The position numbers and the translations under genes were made by a program. A stretch of DNA of 62,911 nucleotides from Microbacteriaceae bacterium (lineage in GTDB: Bacteria; Actinomycetota; Actinomycetes; Actinomycetales; Microbacteriaceae), in contig CANGGL010000002.1 in assembly GCA_947453465.1 (NCBI GenBank), positions 1-62,911 of the forward strand, read 5' to 3'. The notes beneath the pieces were generated by a model. The model saw nothing but the letters and a program-made list of their open reading frames with translations. It was not told the origin of the DNA and made no database searches. This document shows positions 48,313-58,813 of this stretch, piece after piece (position 1 is the stretch's first letter; the number at the start of each line of letters is the position of its first letter).

Positions 48313-48355
48313 AAAACGAATAAGCCCGCTGTTAGACAGCGGGCTTATTCGTTTT
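48313..48355. terminator. Bidirectional rho-independent terminator between fba and ispH
   Basis: AAAACGAATAAGCCCGCTG-ttaga-CAGCGGGCTTATTCGTTTT, perfect 19-bp stem. Confidence 0.95.
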
Positions 48356-48375
48356 AAGCGTGAATTCCTTGCGTG

Positions 48376-49410
48376 CTAAGAGCGCTTAGTCTTGTTGCTC
48401 ACATCGGTGCCGGCTGCTTTTAGTTCCTTGCGAAGCTCTGGCGGCAATGAGAATTGGATGTCTTCCTCGGCAGTTTGAACCGTTCGCACATCTCCATAAC
48501 CGCGTTCGGCTAGATGAACCAACACTTCGTCTACTAGTTCTTCCGGAACAGAGGCGCCGGATGAAACTCCAACGGTTCCAACGCCGTCAAACCACTCATC
48601 TTTGATTTCAGAAGCAAAATCGATTCGGTAAGAGGCCTTTGCCCCGGCTTCTAGAGCCACCTCGACCAAACGCACGGTGTTTGAAGAGTTAGCCGATCCC
48701 ACGACTAGAACAAGGTCCGAGCCGGCACCAACCTTCTTGATGGCAACCTGTCGGTTTTGGGTGGCATAACAAATATCGTCGCTCGGTGGGTTTTGAAGGT
48801 CCGGAAACTTCTTTCGAAGCTTCACCACGGTTTCCATGGTTTCATCCACGGAAAGTGTGGTCTGCGATAGCCAAATCAGCTTCTTCGGGTCGCGAACTCG
48901 TGCGCCTGCAATCGACTCATCCTTGTCAATAACCTGGACGACCTCTGGAGCTTCTCCGGCGGTACCTTCAACCTCTTCGTGACCTTCGTGACCAATTAGC
49001 AGAATGTCATAGTCTTCGGCAGCAAAGCGCTGCACCTCACGGTGAACCTTGGTCACCAGCGGGCAGGTTGCATCGATGGTATTGAGGCCGCGGGCTTCGG
49101 CGGCAGCAACCACTGCAGGTGAAACTCCGTGAGCCGAGAAGACCAAGACGGAACCGACCGGAACCTCATCCACCTCTTCAACAAAGATTGCGCCGCGTTT
49201 TTCAAGTGACGAAACAACATGCTTGTTATGCACGATCTGCTTTCGCACATAAACCGGAGAACCATAGTGGTCTAGCGCCTTTTCTACCGCAATTACAGCG
49301 CGGTCTACGCCGGCACAGTAGCCTCGCGGCGCAGCTAGAAGTACCTTCTTGCCGAAGCCAGAAGTTGAGGTTTCTTGTCCGAGGTCGGCGGTATTCTTGA
49401 TAACAGTCAC
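48376..49410 (-). CDS. ispH: 4-hydroxy-3-methylbut-2-enyl diphosphate reductase
   Basis: [45 protein letters not shown]. Confidence 0.96.
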   Translation of the reverse strand: MTVIKNTADLGQETSTSGFGKKVLLAAPRGYCAGVDRAVIAVEKALDHYGSPVYVRKQIVHNKHVVSSLEKRGAIFVEEVDEVPVGSVLVFSAHGVSPAVVAAAEARGLNTIDATCPLVTKVHREVQRFAAEDYDILLIGHEGHEEVEGTAGEAPEVVQVIDKDESIAGARVRDPKKLIWLSQTTLSVDETMETVVKLRKKFPDLQNPPSDDICYATQNRQVAIKKVGAGSDLVLVVGSANSSNTVRLVEVALEAGAKASYRIDFASEIKDEWFDGVGTVGVSSGASVPEELVDEVLVHLAERGYGDVRTVQTAEEDIQFSLPPELRKELKAAGTDVSNKTKRS

Positions 49411-49465
49411 CCCTCAATGATAAACGGCGCATTTGATGGACTGTGGTGACTACTCTGGAGGCGAA

Positions 49466-50698
49466 ATGAGCGACTTTGCGGTCAGCGACGCCTCCAAGGT
49501 TTCTTCCGAAGAATCTCCGTGGCCGGTTTCACGTCTTTCGGCCACTCTCAAAGACTGGATTGACCGCCTAGGTTACCTCTGGATTGAGGGAGAACTAGCC
49601 TCGATCAAAATCGGTCCCTCGAACATGTTCGGCGAACTCCGTGATCTTCAACAAGAGAACAGTGTGTCGATTCACTCTTGGAGCGTGGCAAAGATCCCGG
49701 GCGACCTAAAACAGGGCGATCGAGTTCTGGCCCTAATCAAACCGGCGTTCTGGCCCAAGGGTGGCAAACTCACCATGCAGGTGATGGAGATGCGCAAGGT
49801 TGGGCTTGGTGAACTTCTAGAGCGCATCGAACGCCTGAGAACGCAACTTACCCTCGAGGGTCTGACCGCCATCGAGCGCAAGCAACCATTGCCGTTCCTG
49901 CCAAATTTGATTGGTCTGATCACCGGTAAAAACTCAGATGCCGAAAAAGATGTTTTGCAGAATGCCAAGCTGCGCTGGCCAGACGCACAGTTTCGTGTGA
50001 TTCACACCCTGGTTCAAGGCGAGAAGGCTGCACCCGAAATTATCTCCGCCATCCAAACGCTTGATGCCGACCCAGACGTGGATGTAATCATCATCGCCCG
50101 AGGCGGTGGCTCATTCCTGGACCTCATGGTTTTCAGCGATGAGACCTTGGTGCGCACCGCCGCTCAGGCGAAGACGCCGATTGTGTCGGCGATTGGCCAT
50201 GAAAATGACCGCCCGGTGCTAGACGATGTTGCCGACCTGCGAGCATCAACGCCCACGGACGCCGCAAAAAGAGTTGTTCCAGACGTTGAAGATGAGCGAC
50301 ACAAGCTCGCTCAGGCCCTGCAGCGAATTCGCCTTCGAGTCGAAGATTACGTTTCAAGCCAGGCAGCCTTTATCGAGCAACTCCGGAGCCGCCCAATCTT
50401 GGCCAACCCGCACACTTTCATCGAGGAGAAGGAGATTGACCTTGGCCGTCTCCTCGGCAACATCCGCGACCGATTCACTCAGACGCTCGACCGAGAGACG
50501 ATGGGTTTAGACCACCTTCGGCAGCAAATCAGATCACTTTCACCCCAATCAACACTCGACCGCGGATACTCGGTGATTCGAGATGAATCCGGTCACGTAA
50601 TCACCGACGCAGCAGCAGTTTCAGCCGGCACCAAATTGAACCTCAAATTAGCCAAGGGAAGCCTGGCAGTCACGGTAGACCCGAAGAGTTCGAAATAG
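49466..50698 (+). CDS. xseA: Exodeoxyribonuclease VII large subunit
   Basis: LWIEGELASIKIGPSNMFGELRD, VDVIIIARGGGSFLDLMVFSDETLVR. Confidence 0.95.
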   Translation: MSDFAVSDASKVSSEESPWPVSRLSATLKDWIDRLGYLWIEGELASIKIGPSNMFGELRDLQQENSVSIHSWSVAKIPGDLKQGDRVLALIKPAFWPKGGKLTMQVMEMRKVGLGELLERIERLRTQLTLEGLTAIERKQPLPFLPNLIGLITGKNSDAEKDVLQNAKLRWPDAQFRVIHTLVQGEKAAPEIISAIQTLDADPDVDVIIIARGGGSFLDLMVFSDETLVRTAAQAKTPIVSAIGHENDRPVLDDVADLRASTPTDAAKRVVPDVEDERHKLAQALQRIRLRVEDYVSSQAAFIEQLRSRPILANPHTFIEEKEIDLGRLLGNIRDRFTQTLDRETMGLDHLRQQIRSLSPQSTLDRGYSVIRDESGHVITDAAAVSAGTKLNLKLAKGSLAVTVDPKSSK

Positions 50699-50711
50699 AC
50701 TGGAGAGCACA

Positions 50712-50942
50712 ATGAGCGCAGAAAAAGACCCAAACGCAGACGTAGCCAAGATGAGCTATGAGCAATCGCGCGATGAACTTGTGAAGGTAGTTGCCGAACT
50801 TGAGCAAGGTTCAGTTTCGCTGGAGGCTTCACTAGCACTGTGGGAGCGCGGTGAAGCGTTAGCAAACCAGTGTGAGTCATGGCTCACCGGTGCCCGCAAG
50901 CGCCTGGATGAAGCCATCGAAGCAAAGAAGGCGAAGGCATGA
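50712..50942 (+). CDS. xseB: Exodeoxyribonuclease VII small subunit
   Basis: SYEQSRDELVKVVAELEQGSVSLEASLALWERGEALA; follows xseA. Confidence 0.95.
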   Translation: MSAEKDPNADVAKMSYEQSRDELVKVVAELEQGSVSLEASLALWERGEALANQCESWLTGARKRLDEAIEAKKAKA

Positions 50943-51517
50943 GCGAGGACGCAGCAGCAAAGCGCAGAGCCCGCCAAACAATAAATAATCTGGTTTTGGC
51001 GTTGATTGCGTCTCTCGGCGTCATGCTTGCAATCGTTCTTCTGGTTCCGCGCGATGACAGCAACCGAATTCGCCCGGTGGACTACGTTGCTATTGCCGCC
51101 GAAGCCCATGCCTCTAGCCAGAAAGACATTGTTGCCCCATTGCTCCCGGATGGCTGGTGGGCAAACTCAGCCCGCTGGTCACCGAAACCAGCCGATGGCG
51201 TGCAGACCTGGTACACCGGTTTTGTCGGTCCTAAAAACCAGTACATCGGTCTGACTCAGGCCTTCGGCATCAACCCAACCTGGTTGGCATTTCAGCTCAA
51301 AGACAACTCAAAAACCGGAACTCAGGCAATCGGCGACAAAACTTGGGATATTTACGAGGCAACTCAGCCAAATGACCCGCCTAGAACCAAGGACTACATG
51401 ATGGTCCTGAACTACAACAAAACCGACACCGCCATCATCTATGGAGTGGCCAAGCCACAGGATTTTGTTGACATTGCCACCGCGATTCAGAGCAAGCTCA
51501 TGGAAGGAGCTAACTAA
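50939..51517 (+). CDS. DUF4245 family membrane-anchored protein
   Basis: Single N-terminal TM, WWANSARWSPKPADGVQTWYTGFVGP; position after xseAB. Confidence 0.75.
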   Translation: MSEDAAAKRRARQTINNLVLALIASLGVMLAIVLLVPRDDSNRIRPVDYVAIAAEAHASSQKDIVAPLLPDGWWANSARWSPKPADGVQTWYTGFVGPKNQYIGLTQAFGINPTWLAFQLKDNSKTGTQAIGDKTWDIYEATQPNDPPRTKDYMMVLNYNKTDTAIIYGVAKPQDFVDIATAIQSKLMEGAN

Positions 51518-52131
51518 TGAGCGCAAAGACTCCACGCGAAGCCTGGAAGGCGATGTTGGATGGCAACCAGCGATTTGTGTCTGGAGAACTTGCTCACCCG
51601 AGACAAGACATCGACCGTCGCGAGGCTCTGGCTCAGAAACAAACCCCTTTTGCGGCTCTATTCGGTTGTGCCGACTCGCGTCTATCCGCTGAAATTATTT
51701 TCGATGTCGGTCTCGGTGACTTTTTTGTAGTCCGCAACGCTGGTCAGGTAATCGGAGAAACCATTCTTGGCTCGCTCGAATATGCCGTCGAAGTACTTGG
51801 TGTACCAATCATTTTGGTACTTGGTCACGACGAGTGTGGTGCCATTCGGGCCACTATTGATGATGTCGAGGGCAAGCTTCAGGCCGAAGGTGACTTCATC
51901 CACAAACTGGTTGACCAGATTCGCCCGACCGTCCTCGAAGCAAATGCTCAGGGCAAATTCGACATCGATGATGTGACCGAATTGCATGTTCAAGACACCA
52001 TCAACGAAATGTTGACCAGCAGCAAGCTGATTGCGGATGCCGTCAAGGCTGGCAAATTGGCCGTGGTTGGGGCGAACTACAAACTGACTCTGGGTGAAAT
52101 TCATCCCATCGTCACTATCGGCCCAATCTAA
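51517..52131 (+). CDS. Beta-class carbonic anhydrase
   Basis: [30 protein letters not shown] and LGHDECGAI. Confidence 0.94.
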   Translation: MSAKTPREAWKAMLDGNQRFVSGELAHPRQDIDRREALAQKQTPFAALFGCADSRLSAEIIFDVGLGDFFVVRNAGQVIGETILGSLEYAVEVLGVPIILVLGHDECGAIRATIDDVEGKLQAEGDFIHKLVDQIRPTVLEANAQGKFDIDDVTELHVQDTINEMLTSSKLIADAVKAGKLAVVGANYKLTLGEIHPIVTIGPI

Positions 52132-52177
52132 GAACTACAAGCTTTCCAACCTCCAAATCATCGAAAGGTCACTGACT

Positions 52178-53566
52178 GTGGAATACCGCATCGAACACGA
52201 CACCATGGGCGAAGTTAAAGTCCCTATTAACGCCCTTTATCGTGCGCAGACCCAGCGCGCGGTGGAGAACTTCCCGATCTCAGGCACCACGCTTGAGCGG
52301 GCACACATCGCCGCTCTGGCACAGATCAAGAAGGCAGCTGCAACCGCAAACGCCAAACTTGGTGTCTTGAAGCCTGAAATTGCACAGTCAATCGCAGATG
52401 CAGCCGATGCCGTAATCGCAGGCAAGCACGATGGCGAGTTCCCGGTGGACATCTTCCAGACCGGCTCTGGTACCTCTTCAAACATGAACATGAACGAAGT
52501 GCTTGCTACGCTGGCGACCGCCCTCTTGGGCTCGGATGTTCACCCGAACGACCACGTGAACGCATCACAGTCTTCGAATGACGTCTTTCCAACCTCGGTT
52601 CACGTTGCTGTTACCGCAGCTCTGATTCACGATCTCCTTCCAGCGCTTGACTACCTTGCGGTTTCACTTGAGGAAAAGCGTGAGCTTTGGAAGACTGCCG
52701 TGAAGGCAGGCCGCACCCACTTGATGGACGCGACTCCGGTGACCCTCGGTCAAGAATTTGGTGGCTATGCCGCACAGATTCGCTATGCGATCGAGCGCGT
52801 TCAGTCAACCATCGGCCGCACCGCTGAGGTTCCTCTTGGTGGAACCGCAGTCGGAACCGGCATCAACACCCCAAAGGGGTTCCCTCAGGAAGTCATCCGC
52901 CTTCTTGCCGCGGAAACCGGCCTACCGATCACCGAGGCTCGCGATCACTTCGAGGCTCAGGGTGCGCGTGACGCACTGGTAGAGGCATCAGGCGCATTGC
53001 GCGTCTTGGCTGTTTCGCTAACCAAGATCAACAATGACCTTCGCTGGATGGGCTCGGGGCCAAATGCCGGCCTCGGCGAACTACACATCCCTGATCTTCA
53101 GCCTGGCTCGTCAATCATGCCTGGCAAGGTAAACCCGGTTGTTCCTGAGGCAGTCATGATGGTTTGCGCACGTGTCATCGGTAATGATGCAACTGTTGCT
53201 TGGGCTGGCGCCACCGGAAACTTCGAGCTAAACGTGGCTATCCCGGTCATGGGAAACTCACTGCTTGAGTCGATTCGCTTGCTTTCAAACTCAATGCGCT
53301 TGCTAGCTGACAAGACCATTCGCGGTCTAGAGGCGAACCTTGATCGCGCGCGTGCCCTAGCCGAATCAAGCCCGTCTATCGTGACTCCGCTCAACAAGTA
53401 CATTGGCTACGAGGCCGCAGCAAAGATTGCCAAGCACTCTGTGGCCAAGAGCCTCACCGTACGCGAAGCCACCGTCGAACTTGGCTACGTAGACGGCGAA
53501 AGGCTAACCATGGAGCAGCTCGACAAGGCGCTTGACGTTTTGTCTATGACCAGCCCTGGCCTATAA
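52178..53566 (+). CDS. fumC: Class II fumarate hydratase
   Basis: [56 protein letters not shown] start at 52178. Confidence 0.96.
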   Translation: MEYRIEHDTMGEVKVPINALYRAQTQRAVENFPISGTTLERAHIAALAQIKKAAATANAKLGVLKPEIAQSIADAADAVIAGKHDGEFPVDIFQTGSGTSSNMNMNEVLATLATALLGSDVHPNDHVNASQSSNDVFPTSVHVAVTAALIHDLLPALDYLAVSLEEKRELWKTAVKAGRTHLMDATPVTLGQEFGGYAAQIRYAIERVQSTIGRTAEVPLGGTAVGTGINTPKGFPQEVIRLLAAETGLPITEARDHFEAQGARDALVEASGALRVLAVSLTKINNDLRWMGSGPNAGLGELHIPDLQPGSSIMPGKVNPVVPEAVMMVCARVIGNDATVAWAGATGNFELNVAIPVMGNSLLESIRLLSNSMRLLADKTIRGLEANLDRARALAESSPSIVTPLNKYIGYEAAAKIAKHSVAKSLTVREATVELGYVDGERLTMEQLDKALDVLSMTSPGL

Positions 53567-54017
53567 GACTCAAAACAAAACCAACTAGCAAGTATGGGCC
53601 GAGCGCAATGCTCGAGCCCATTCTTGCTTTTTGCAGGACAACCATGGCGGTCGCCACCACTCCAGCGAGAACTAACGCGATGGCAAGTGCAACCAGAGGC
53701 ACGAGCGGACTAAACCAGGCCAGCGCCAGCGTTATCGCGGTGATCAGTTTCACATCACCCATACCCAAGCCCGCATAGCGATTTAGCACTAGCCCGGCCA
53801 CAAAGGCTGTGACGGCCACGCCAGCAGCCGTGGCTAGGTAGGCCCAGTTTTCGCCTAGCAAAACGGCGAGCACCTGACTGACGATGGTCACCGGAAATGC
53901 CGGCAGAGTCAATCGATTTGGAAGGCGATGTTCGCGGATGTCAACTCTCGCCAGCGGCCAGGCCACGGCCATCAAATAAAGCGGGCCAACTAGGCCGAGG
54001 AAGTATCCGATTGTCAT
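53544..54017 (-). CDS. A24-type prepilin peptidase
   Basis: [14 protein letters not shown] and GLGMGDVKL; about 157 aa. Confidence 0.85.
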   Translation of the reverse strand: MTIGYFLGLVGPLYLMAVAWPLARVDIREHRLPNRLTLPAFPVTIVSQVLAVLLGENWAYLATAAGVAVTAFVAGLVLNRYAGLGMGDVKLITAITLALAWFSPLVPLVALAIALVLAGVVATAMVVLQKARMGSSIALGPYLLVGFVLSLIGQGWS

Positions 54018-54029
54018 GTGAAGAGGTTA

Positions 54030-54058
54030 AGAAAAAAACCTCGACTCGCGTCGAGGTT
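54030..54058 (-). terminator. Rho-independent terminator downstream of the SnoaL-like gene
   Basis: AACCTCGAC-tcgc-GTCGAGGTT, preceded on plus strand by an A7 tract (U-tract on minus). Confidence 0.88.
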
Positions 54059-54108
54059 CTCCACAGTCCTGCTTTGGGCCATACATTTGTCGTTTGCATT
54101 GCCGCCAA

Positions 54109-54492
54109 CTATACGGTGTCGCCAACCTTTTCCCACATCTTTGCCATGACCCACCACTGCCCGCCTAGGAAGACGATGTTCAGGTAATCCTGCATGACGC
54201 CACCAAACATCTCCAGCTGAGGCTTTACCAGGGCCAGGGTCGGGGAAATCTGATCGAACATCAAAACCTGATCGTTGCGGGCGTTACCGGCATCGTGCGG
54301 TGACTGACGACTTGCTACAGCTTCGCGATAAGTTGCGTACGGTCGAATGTTTAGTACCCCACCCTGGGCTGAGTAGAGCACACAGTCCTTGTGGAATACC
54401 TTGTCGAACAATTCCATGTCTTGGAAGTGCAAGACCTCGAAATAGTCAGCGATTAACTTCTTGATTCCCGAATCGGCCTGGTCAAAATTCAT
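54109..54492 (-). CDS. Nuclear transport factor 2/SnoaL-like protein
   Basis: IKKLIADYFEVLHFQDMELFDKVFHKDCVLYSAQGG. Confidence 0.75.
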   Translation of the reverse strand: MNFDQADSGIKKLIADYFEVLHFQDMELFDKVFHKDCVLYSAQGGVLNIRPYATYREAVASRQSPHDAGNARNDQVLMFDQISPTLALVKPQLEMFGGVMQDYLNIVFLGGQWWVMAKMWEKVGDTV

Positions 54493-54551
54493 AAAATCAG
54501 GCTAACCCTCCGACAGCACTCGCGCAATTCGCACAACGATAGAAACCGAAA

Positions 54552-55901
54552 CTAGTTGTCCAGCAGATCAGTCACCAGCGCAGCGATTGCCGAGCGCTCT
54601 GAGCGGGTCAAAGTGACGTGTGCAAAGAGCGAGTGACCCTTGAGGGACTCAATCACGGCGGCGATGCCATCGTGGCGACCAACCCGCAGGTTATCGCGCT
54701 GAGCAACATCGTGGGTCAAAACAACCTTGGCATTCTGACCGATGCGCGAGAGCACGGTTAGCAAAGTATTGCGCTCCAGAGACTGCGCCTCATCGACAAT
54801 CACGAAGGCATCGTGTAGCGAACGGCCTCGGATGTGTGTAAGCGGAAGAATCTCTAGAAGCCCGCGGTCAACGATGTGCTCGATAACCTCTTTGGAAACC
54901 AATGCGCCCAGGGTGTCGAAGATTGCCTGACCCCAGGGGTTCATCTTTTCGTTTTCACTGCCAGGCAGGTAGCCAAGCTCCTGGCCGCCTACAGCGAGAA
55001 TCGGACGGAAGACAATGATTTTCTTGTGTTGACGTCTCTCGAGAACAGTCTCTAGGCCGGCTAGCAGCGCCATTGCCGACTTGCCGGTACCCGCACGACC
55101 ACCAAGGGAGACGATGCCAACATCGGAATCTAGCAGCAGGTCGATTGCCAGACGCTGCTCGGCCGAACGGCCGTGCACCCCAAAGACATCGCGGTCACCG
55201 CGAACCAAACGGACCTTGCCGCCCTTTTCAACTCGGCCAAGTGCGCTGCCGCGTTCGGAGGAAATTACTAAACCGGTGTTCACCGGCAGGTTGGCAACCT
55301 CCTTGTGAACGATCAACTCGGTGTCGTAGAGATCATTCATCTCATCGCCAGAGAGGCTCAGCTCCGAGATGCCGGTCCAGCCGGAATCCTTGGCGTTGTC
55401 GTTTCGATATTCGTCGGCGGCCATGCCAAGCGCCGAAGCCTTTACGCGCATTGGCAGGTCTTTCGAAACCACTGTGACATCGCAGCCTTCGCTGGCGAGG
55501 TTGAAGGCAACCGCGAGAATTCGGCTGTCGTTGTCCCCCAACTGGAAACCAGCGGGCAATACCGACTGGTCTATGTGATTCAACTCGACGCGGAGTAGAC
55601 CACCGTCGCCAACTTCCATCGGAAAATCGAGACGTTCATGCTGCACACGGAGGTCATCTAGGTGCCGCAGCGCTTGGCGTGCGTAATAACCAATTTCTGG
55701 GTCATGACGCTTCTTTTCGAGCTCATTGATGACCACAATCGGGATGACAACCTCTTGCTCTTTGAACTTGAACAAGGCCTTAGGGTCTGAAAGCAAAACC
55801 GAGGTATCGAGAACATAGGTTTTCGTCGATGTCTTTGCTGCCATGGCCTTTGAGCCAGGCGCTTTAGCTGAGGTTTGCTTTGATGCGGTTTCTTTAGCCA
55901 C
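54552..55901 (-). CDS. PhoH-like protein with N-terminal PIN domain
   Basis: [60 protein letters not shown]. Confidence 0.94.
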   Translation of the reverse strand: MAKETASKQTSAKAPGSKAMAAKTSTKTYVLDTSVLLSDPKALFKFKEQEVVIPIVVINELEKKRHDPEIGYYARQALRHLDDLRVQHERLDFPMEVGDGGLLRVELNHIDQSVLPAGFQLGDNDSRILAVAFNLASEGCDVTVVSKDLPMRVKASALGMAADEYRNDNAKDSGWTGISELSLSGDEMNDLYDTELIVHKEVANLPVNTGLVISSERGSALGRVEKGGKVRLVRGDRDVFGVHGRSAEQRLAIDLLLDSDVGIVSLGGRAGTGKSAMALLAGLETVLERRQHKKIIVFRPILAVGGQELGYLPGSENEKMNPWGQAIFDTLGALVSKEVIEHIVDRGLLEILPLTHIRGRSLHDAFVIVDEAQSLERNTLLTVLSRIGQNAKVVLTHDVAQRDNLRVGRHDGIAAVIESLKGHSLFAHVTLTRSERSAIAALVTDLLDN

Positions 55902-55999
55902 GAAAACTCCCTTGGTTGCCTTGAGGCGAGATTACGCCTGCCAAGTTCGCTGAACTTATTTAGACACGCCCGAAACCGTGTTCGTTACGAAGCGTTAAT

Positions 56000-56761
56000 C
56001 TAGGCACCAAAACGGCGATGGCGAGATTCGAATGCTCGGATGGCTCGAAGGAAGTCAACGCGGCGGAAATCGGGCCAAAGGGCTTCTTCGAAATAGAACT
56101 CTGATTGAGCGCTCTGCCACAGCAAGAAACCAGAAAGTCGCTGCTCGCCCGAGGTTCGAATAATCAAATCCGGGTCTGGCTGACCGCTGGTGTAGAGGTG
56201 CTTGGTGATCAGGTCTGGGTCCAGCAGTTCAGCCAGGGCATCGATGGAGGTTCCCTGAGTCGAGTGTTCCTTCAAGATTGAACGCATGGCATCGGCGATT
56301 TCTTTGCGACCACCATAGCCCACGGCAAGGTTCACGTGCATGCCGCCGATGTCTTTGGTTCGCTCCTCGGCGCTGGCAATCGCGTCAGCCAGCTCCTGCG
56401 GCAAACTTGCCCGGTCCCCGACCAGCTGCAACTTCCAATGACCATTCACCGCCAGGTCATCAGCCAGTTGAGCGATGATGTCTTGAAGTTCCTTTAGTTC
56501 GTCACCTGAACGGCCCCGCAGGTTATCGGTGGAAAGCAGGTAAAGGGTGACCACCTTGATGCCAAGTTCGTCGCACCACCCAAGAAATTCAAGGGTCTTT
56601 TTTGCACCAACCGCATGACCGTGGCTCGCCTTGGCCCCACCCTGGCGTTCGGCCCAGCGGCGGTTACCATCCAGGATGACGGCAACGTGGCGAGGCATGT
56701 CCTCGGCTGCGAGGTCACGCTCGAGAGAACGTTCATAGAGACGGTAAACCAAGTTGCGCAC
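56000..56761 (-). CDS. uppS: Isoprenyl transferase (undecaprenyl diphosphate synthase family)
   Basis: HVAVILDGNRRWAERQG; PDLIIRTSGEQRLSGFLLWQSAQSEFYF. Confidence 0.95.
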   Translation of the reverse strand: MRNLVYRLYERSLERDLAAEDMPRHVAVILDGNRRWAERQGGAKASHGHAVGAKKTLEFLGWCDELGIKVVTLYLLSTDNLRGRSGDELKELQDIIAQLADDLAVNGHWKLQLVGDRASLPQELADAIASAEERTKDIGGMHVNLAVGYGGRKEIADAMRSILKEHSTQGTSIDALAELLDPDLITKHLYTSGQPDPDLIIRTSGEQRLSGFLLWQSAQSEFYFEEALWPDFRRVDFLRAIRAFESRHRRFGA

Positions 56762-56814
56762 GCCTCAAGGCTACTACCCGAGACGGAATGACCGGGCAGG
56801 CGTAGAGTTCTTAT

Positions 56815-57501
56815 ATGAGCATGCCTATCTCAGAGGGATACCGAGAAGCCGAGGTTAAGCCAACCTGGCGCGGCTGGATCCACACCGGAGTCTTACCGTT
56901 TGTCGTCGCCGGCGGAATTGTTTTGATTGTGCTGGCCAACGGCACACCTGCAAAGCTTGCCGCTGCAGTTTTTGTTTTTAGTTCCTTGCTACTCTTTGGC
57001 AACTCGGCGCTCTATCACCGGTTCAATTGGAGCCCTCCGGTAAAAAAGGCTCTCAAGCGCATCGACCACGCAAACATTTTCTTACTGATAGCCGGCAGCT
57101 ACACGCCAATTACCTGGCTGGCATTGCCGCAATCAAAGGCGATTGTCTTGATGTCGGTCATTTGGGGCACGGCAATCTTGGGAATTGGCTTCAGAGTCTT
57201 CTGGATTGGCGCGCCACGCTGGCTTTATGTGCCGATTTACATTCTGATGGGCTGGGGCGCCATGGCCTACATCGTTGATTTCTTCAATGCCAATGCACCG
57301 ATGATGATCTTGATACTAGCCGGTGGCCTCTGCTACACAGTGGGTGCAATTGTTTACGGGTTCAAGAAGCCAAACCCGTTCCCAGGGAAATTCGGCTTTC
57401 ACGAGATCTTCCACTCGCTGACCGTGATCGCATTCCTATGCCACTGGACAGCGGCTCTGCTGATTGCTCTGGCGCCAGCAGCAGGTTCGTTCGGCGCCTA
57501 G
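56815..57501 (+). CDS. Hemolysin III family / TrhA membrane protein
   Basis: ALYHRFNWSPPVKKALKRIDHANIFLLIAGSYTPI; FHEIFHSLTVIAFLCHW. Confidence 0.93.
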   Translation: MSMPISEGYREAEVKPTWRGWIHTGVLPFVVAGGIVLIVLANGTPAKLAAAVFVFSSLLLFGNSALYHRFNWSPPVKKALKRIDHANIFLLIAGSYTPITWLALPQSKAIVLMSVIWGTAILGIGFRVFWIGAPRWLYVPIYILMGWGAMAYIVDFFNANAPMMILILAGGLCYTVGAIVYGFKKPNPFPGKFGFHEIFHSLTVIAFLCHWTAALLIALAPAAGSFGA

Positions 57502-57857
57502 CGCTTAGGTTTTGCCGGTGGTGCTGGGCGTTCTGGCTTAGCCTTGGCTGCCGGCTTTGAAGCAGCTTTTGGAGCGGGTTCCGAAGCCGCCTTCTCCGAA
57601 TCACCAGTTGCCGGCCCAGCCGATTTAGCACCCGAGGCCTCTAGCGCCTCAGCGGCAAGCTTTTCCGTGATTTCGGCGCGGTAGCGAACGCGACGGATGC
57701 GACGGACCATGTCAAAGATCAAAGCAACGGCGCCCACTGTTATGAAGAAGGTCATGATGAACCCGATGGTGCCAGGGCTATAGAAAGTTTGTGACGGGTC
57801 TGGAGATGCAGACGGTGTCGGAGTTGCGGCAAGAAGTGCTGAAAGCAAAATGTGCAT
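57498..57857 (-). CDS. Small membrane protein with Ala/Lys/Pro-rich cytoplasmic tail
   Basis: Single TM FIMTFFITVGAVALIFDMV followed by a low-complexity tail. Confidence 0.65.
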   Translation of the reverse strand: MHILLSALLAATPTPSASPDPSQTFYSPGTIGFIMTFFITVGAVALIFDMVRRIRRVRYRAEITEKLAAEALEASGAKSAGPATGDSEKAASEPAPKAASKPAAKAKPERPAPPAKPKR

Positions 57858-57897
57858 GCATTAAGTATGGGGCCTTAACTTCGATAGCCTTAAACGG

Positions 57898-58293
57898 ATG
57901 ACCACCGATTATCTTGCAAACCGCTATGGCAAAACCCAAGCCAAGGCTCGAAAGCAGCGCGTCCTATGGGTTTCCGTGGGTTCACTGCTGGTCATTGCAT
58001 TCTTCACCTGGTCGATCGCCGTCAACTTCGCTGCGCCCGCTGCGATCACTGCGGTAGTCGAGAATTTCGACGTCACTGGCCAGTCTCAGACAAAGGTGAC
58101 CATCCAGGTAACCAACCCAACCGGCAATGATGGCATCTGCGCCGTAAAGATCCTGAATAAGGGCTTCACAGTGGTTGGTTATAAGGAACTCGCGATTAGC
58201 GCGAAACTTGGCAAAGCAGCAAGCCTCGAAACCTCAATCAACACGACTGATCTGGGTGTTTCGGCATCGATTTCAAGCTGTTGGCTGAAATAA
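57898..58293 (+). CDS. DUF4307 family protein
   Basis: NRYGKTQ N-terminus, TM, beta-rich domain; precedes greA. Confidence 0.75.
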   Translation: MTTDYLANRYGKTQAKARKQRVLWVSVGSLLVIAFFTWSIAVNFAAPAAITAVVENFDVTGQSQTKVTIQVTNPTGNDGICAVKILNKGFTVVGYKELAISAKLGKAASLETSINTTDLGVSASISSCWLK

Positions 58294-58305
58294 ACTAGAG
58301 AGATT

Positions 58306-58794
58306 ATGGCTCAATCACCTGAAGCAACCTGGCTAACCCAGGAAGCATACGACCGTCTCGCAAGCGAGCTTGAATACTTGCTGACCGTTGCCCGTCAAGA
58401 CATCGCTAAAAAAATTCAAGAGGCGCGAGAAGAAGGCGACCTCAAGGAAAACGGCGGCTATCACGCAGCCAAAGAAGAGCAGGGCAAGATTGAGGCCCGT
58501 GCAGCCCGCCTAGAGAACATCTTGGCCAGTGCCGTTGTCGGCGAGGCAAAGGAATCTCACGGTGTTGTTGAGCAGGGCACAGTGGTTCGCCTCACTATGA
58601 ATGGCAGCGAACTTGAGTTCTTGCTCGGCAGTGCAGAAATCGCCGAAGGCAGCGAAATAGATGTTTACAGCCCAGACAGCCCAATCGGCACGGCAATCAT
58701 GGGTGCCAAAGTTGGTGACAAGGTTTCATTCTTTGCACCGAACGGCAAAGAGCGTGAGATTGAAATCCTAGAAGTTAAGAACTTCTTAGGCTAA
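58306..58794 (+). CDS. greA: Transcription elongation factor GreA
   Basis: WLTQEAYDRLASELEYL; ARQDIAKKIQEAREEGDLKENGGYHAAKEEQG. Confidence 0.96.
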   Translation: MAQSPEATWLTQEAYDRLASELEYLLTVARQDIAKKIQEAREEGDLKENGGYHAAKEEQGKIEARAARLENILASAVVGEAKESHGVVEQGTVVRLTMNGSELEFLLGSAEIAEGSEIDVYSPDSPIGTAIMGAKVGDKVSFFAPNGKEREIEILEVKNFLG

Positions 58795-58813
58795 GCCTGA
58801 GGGGCTTCTTGGT

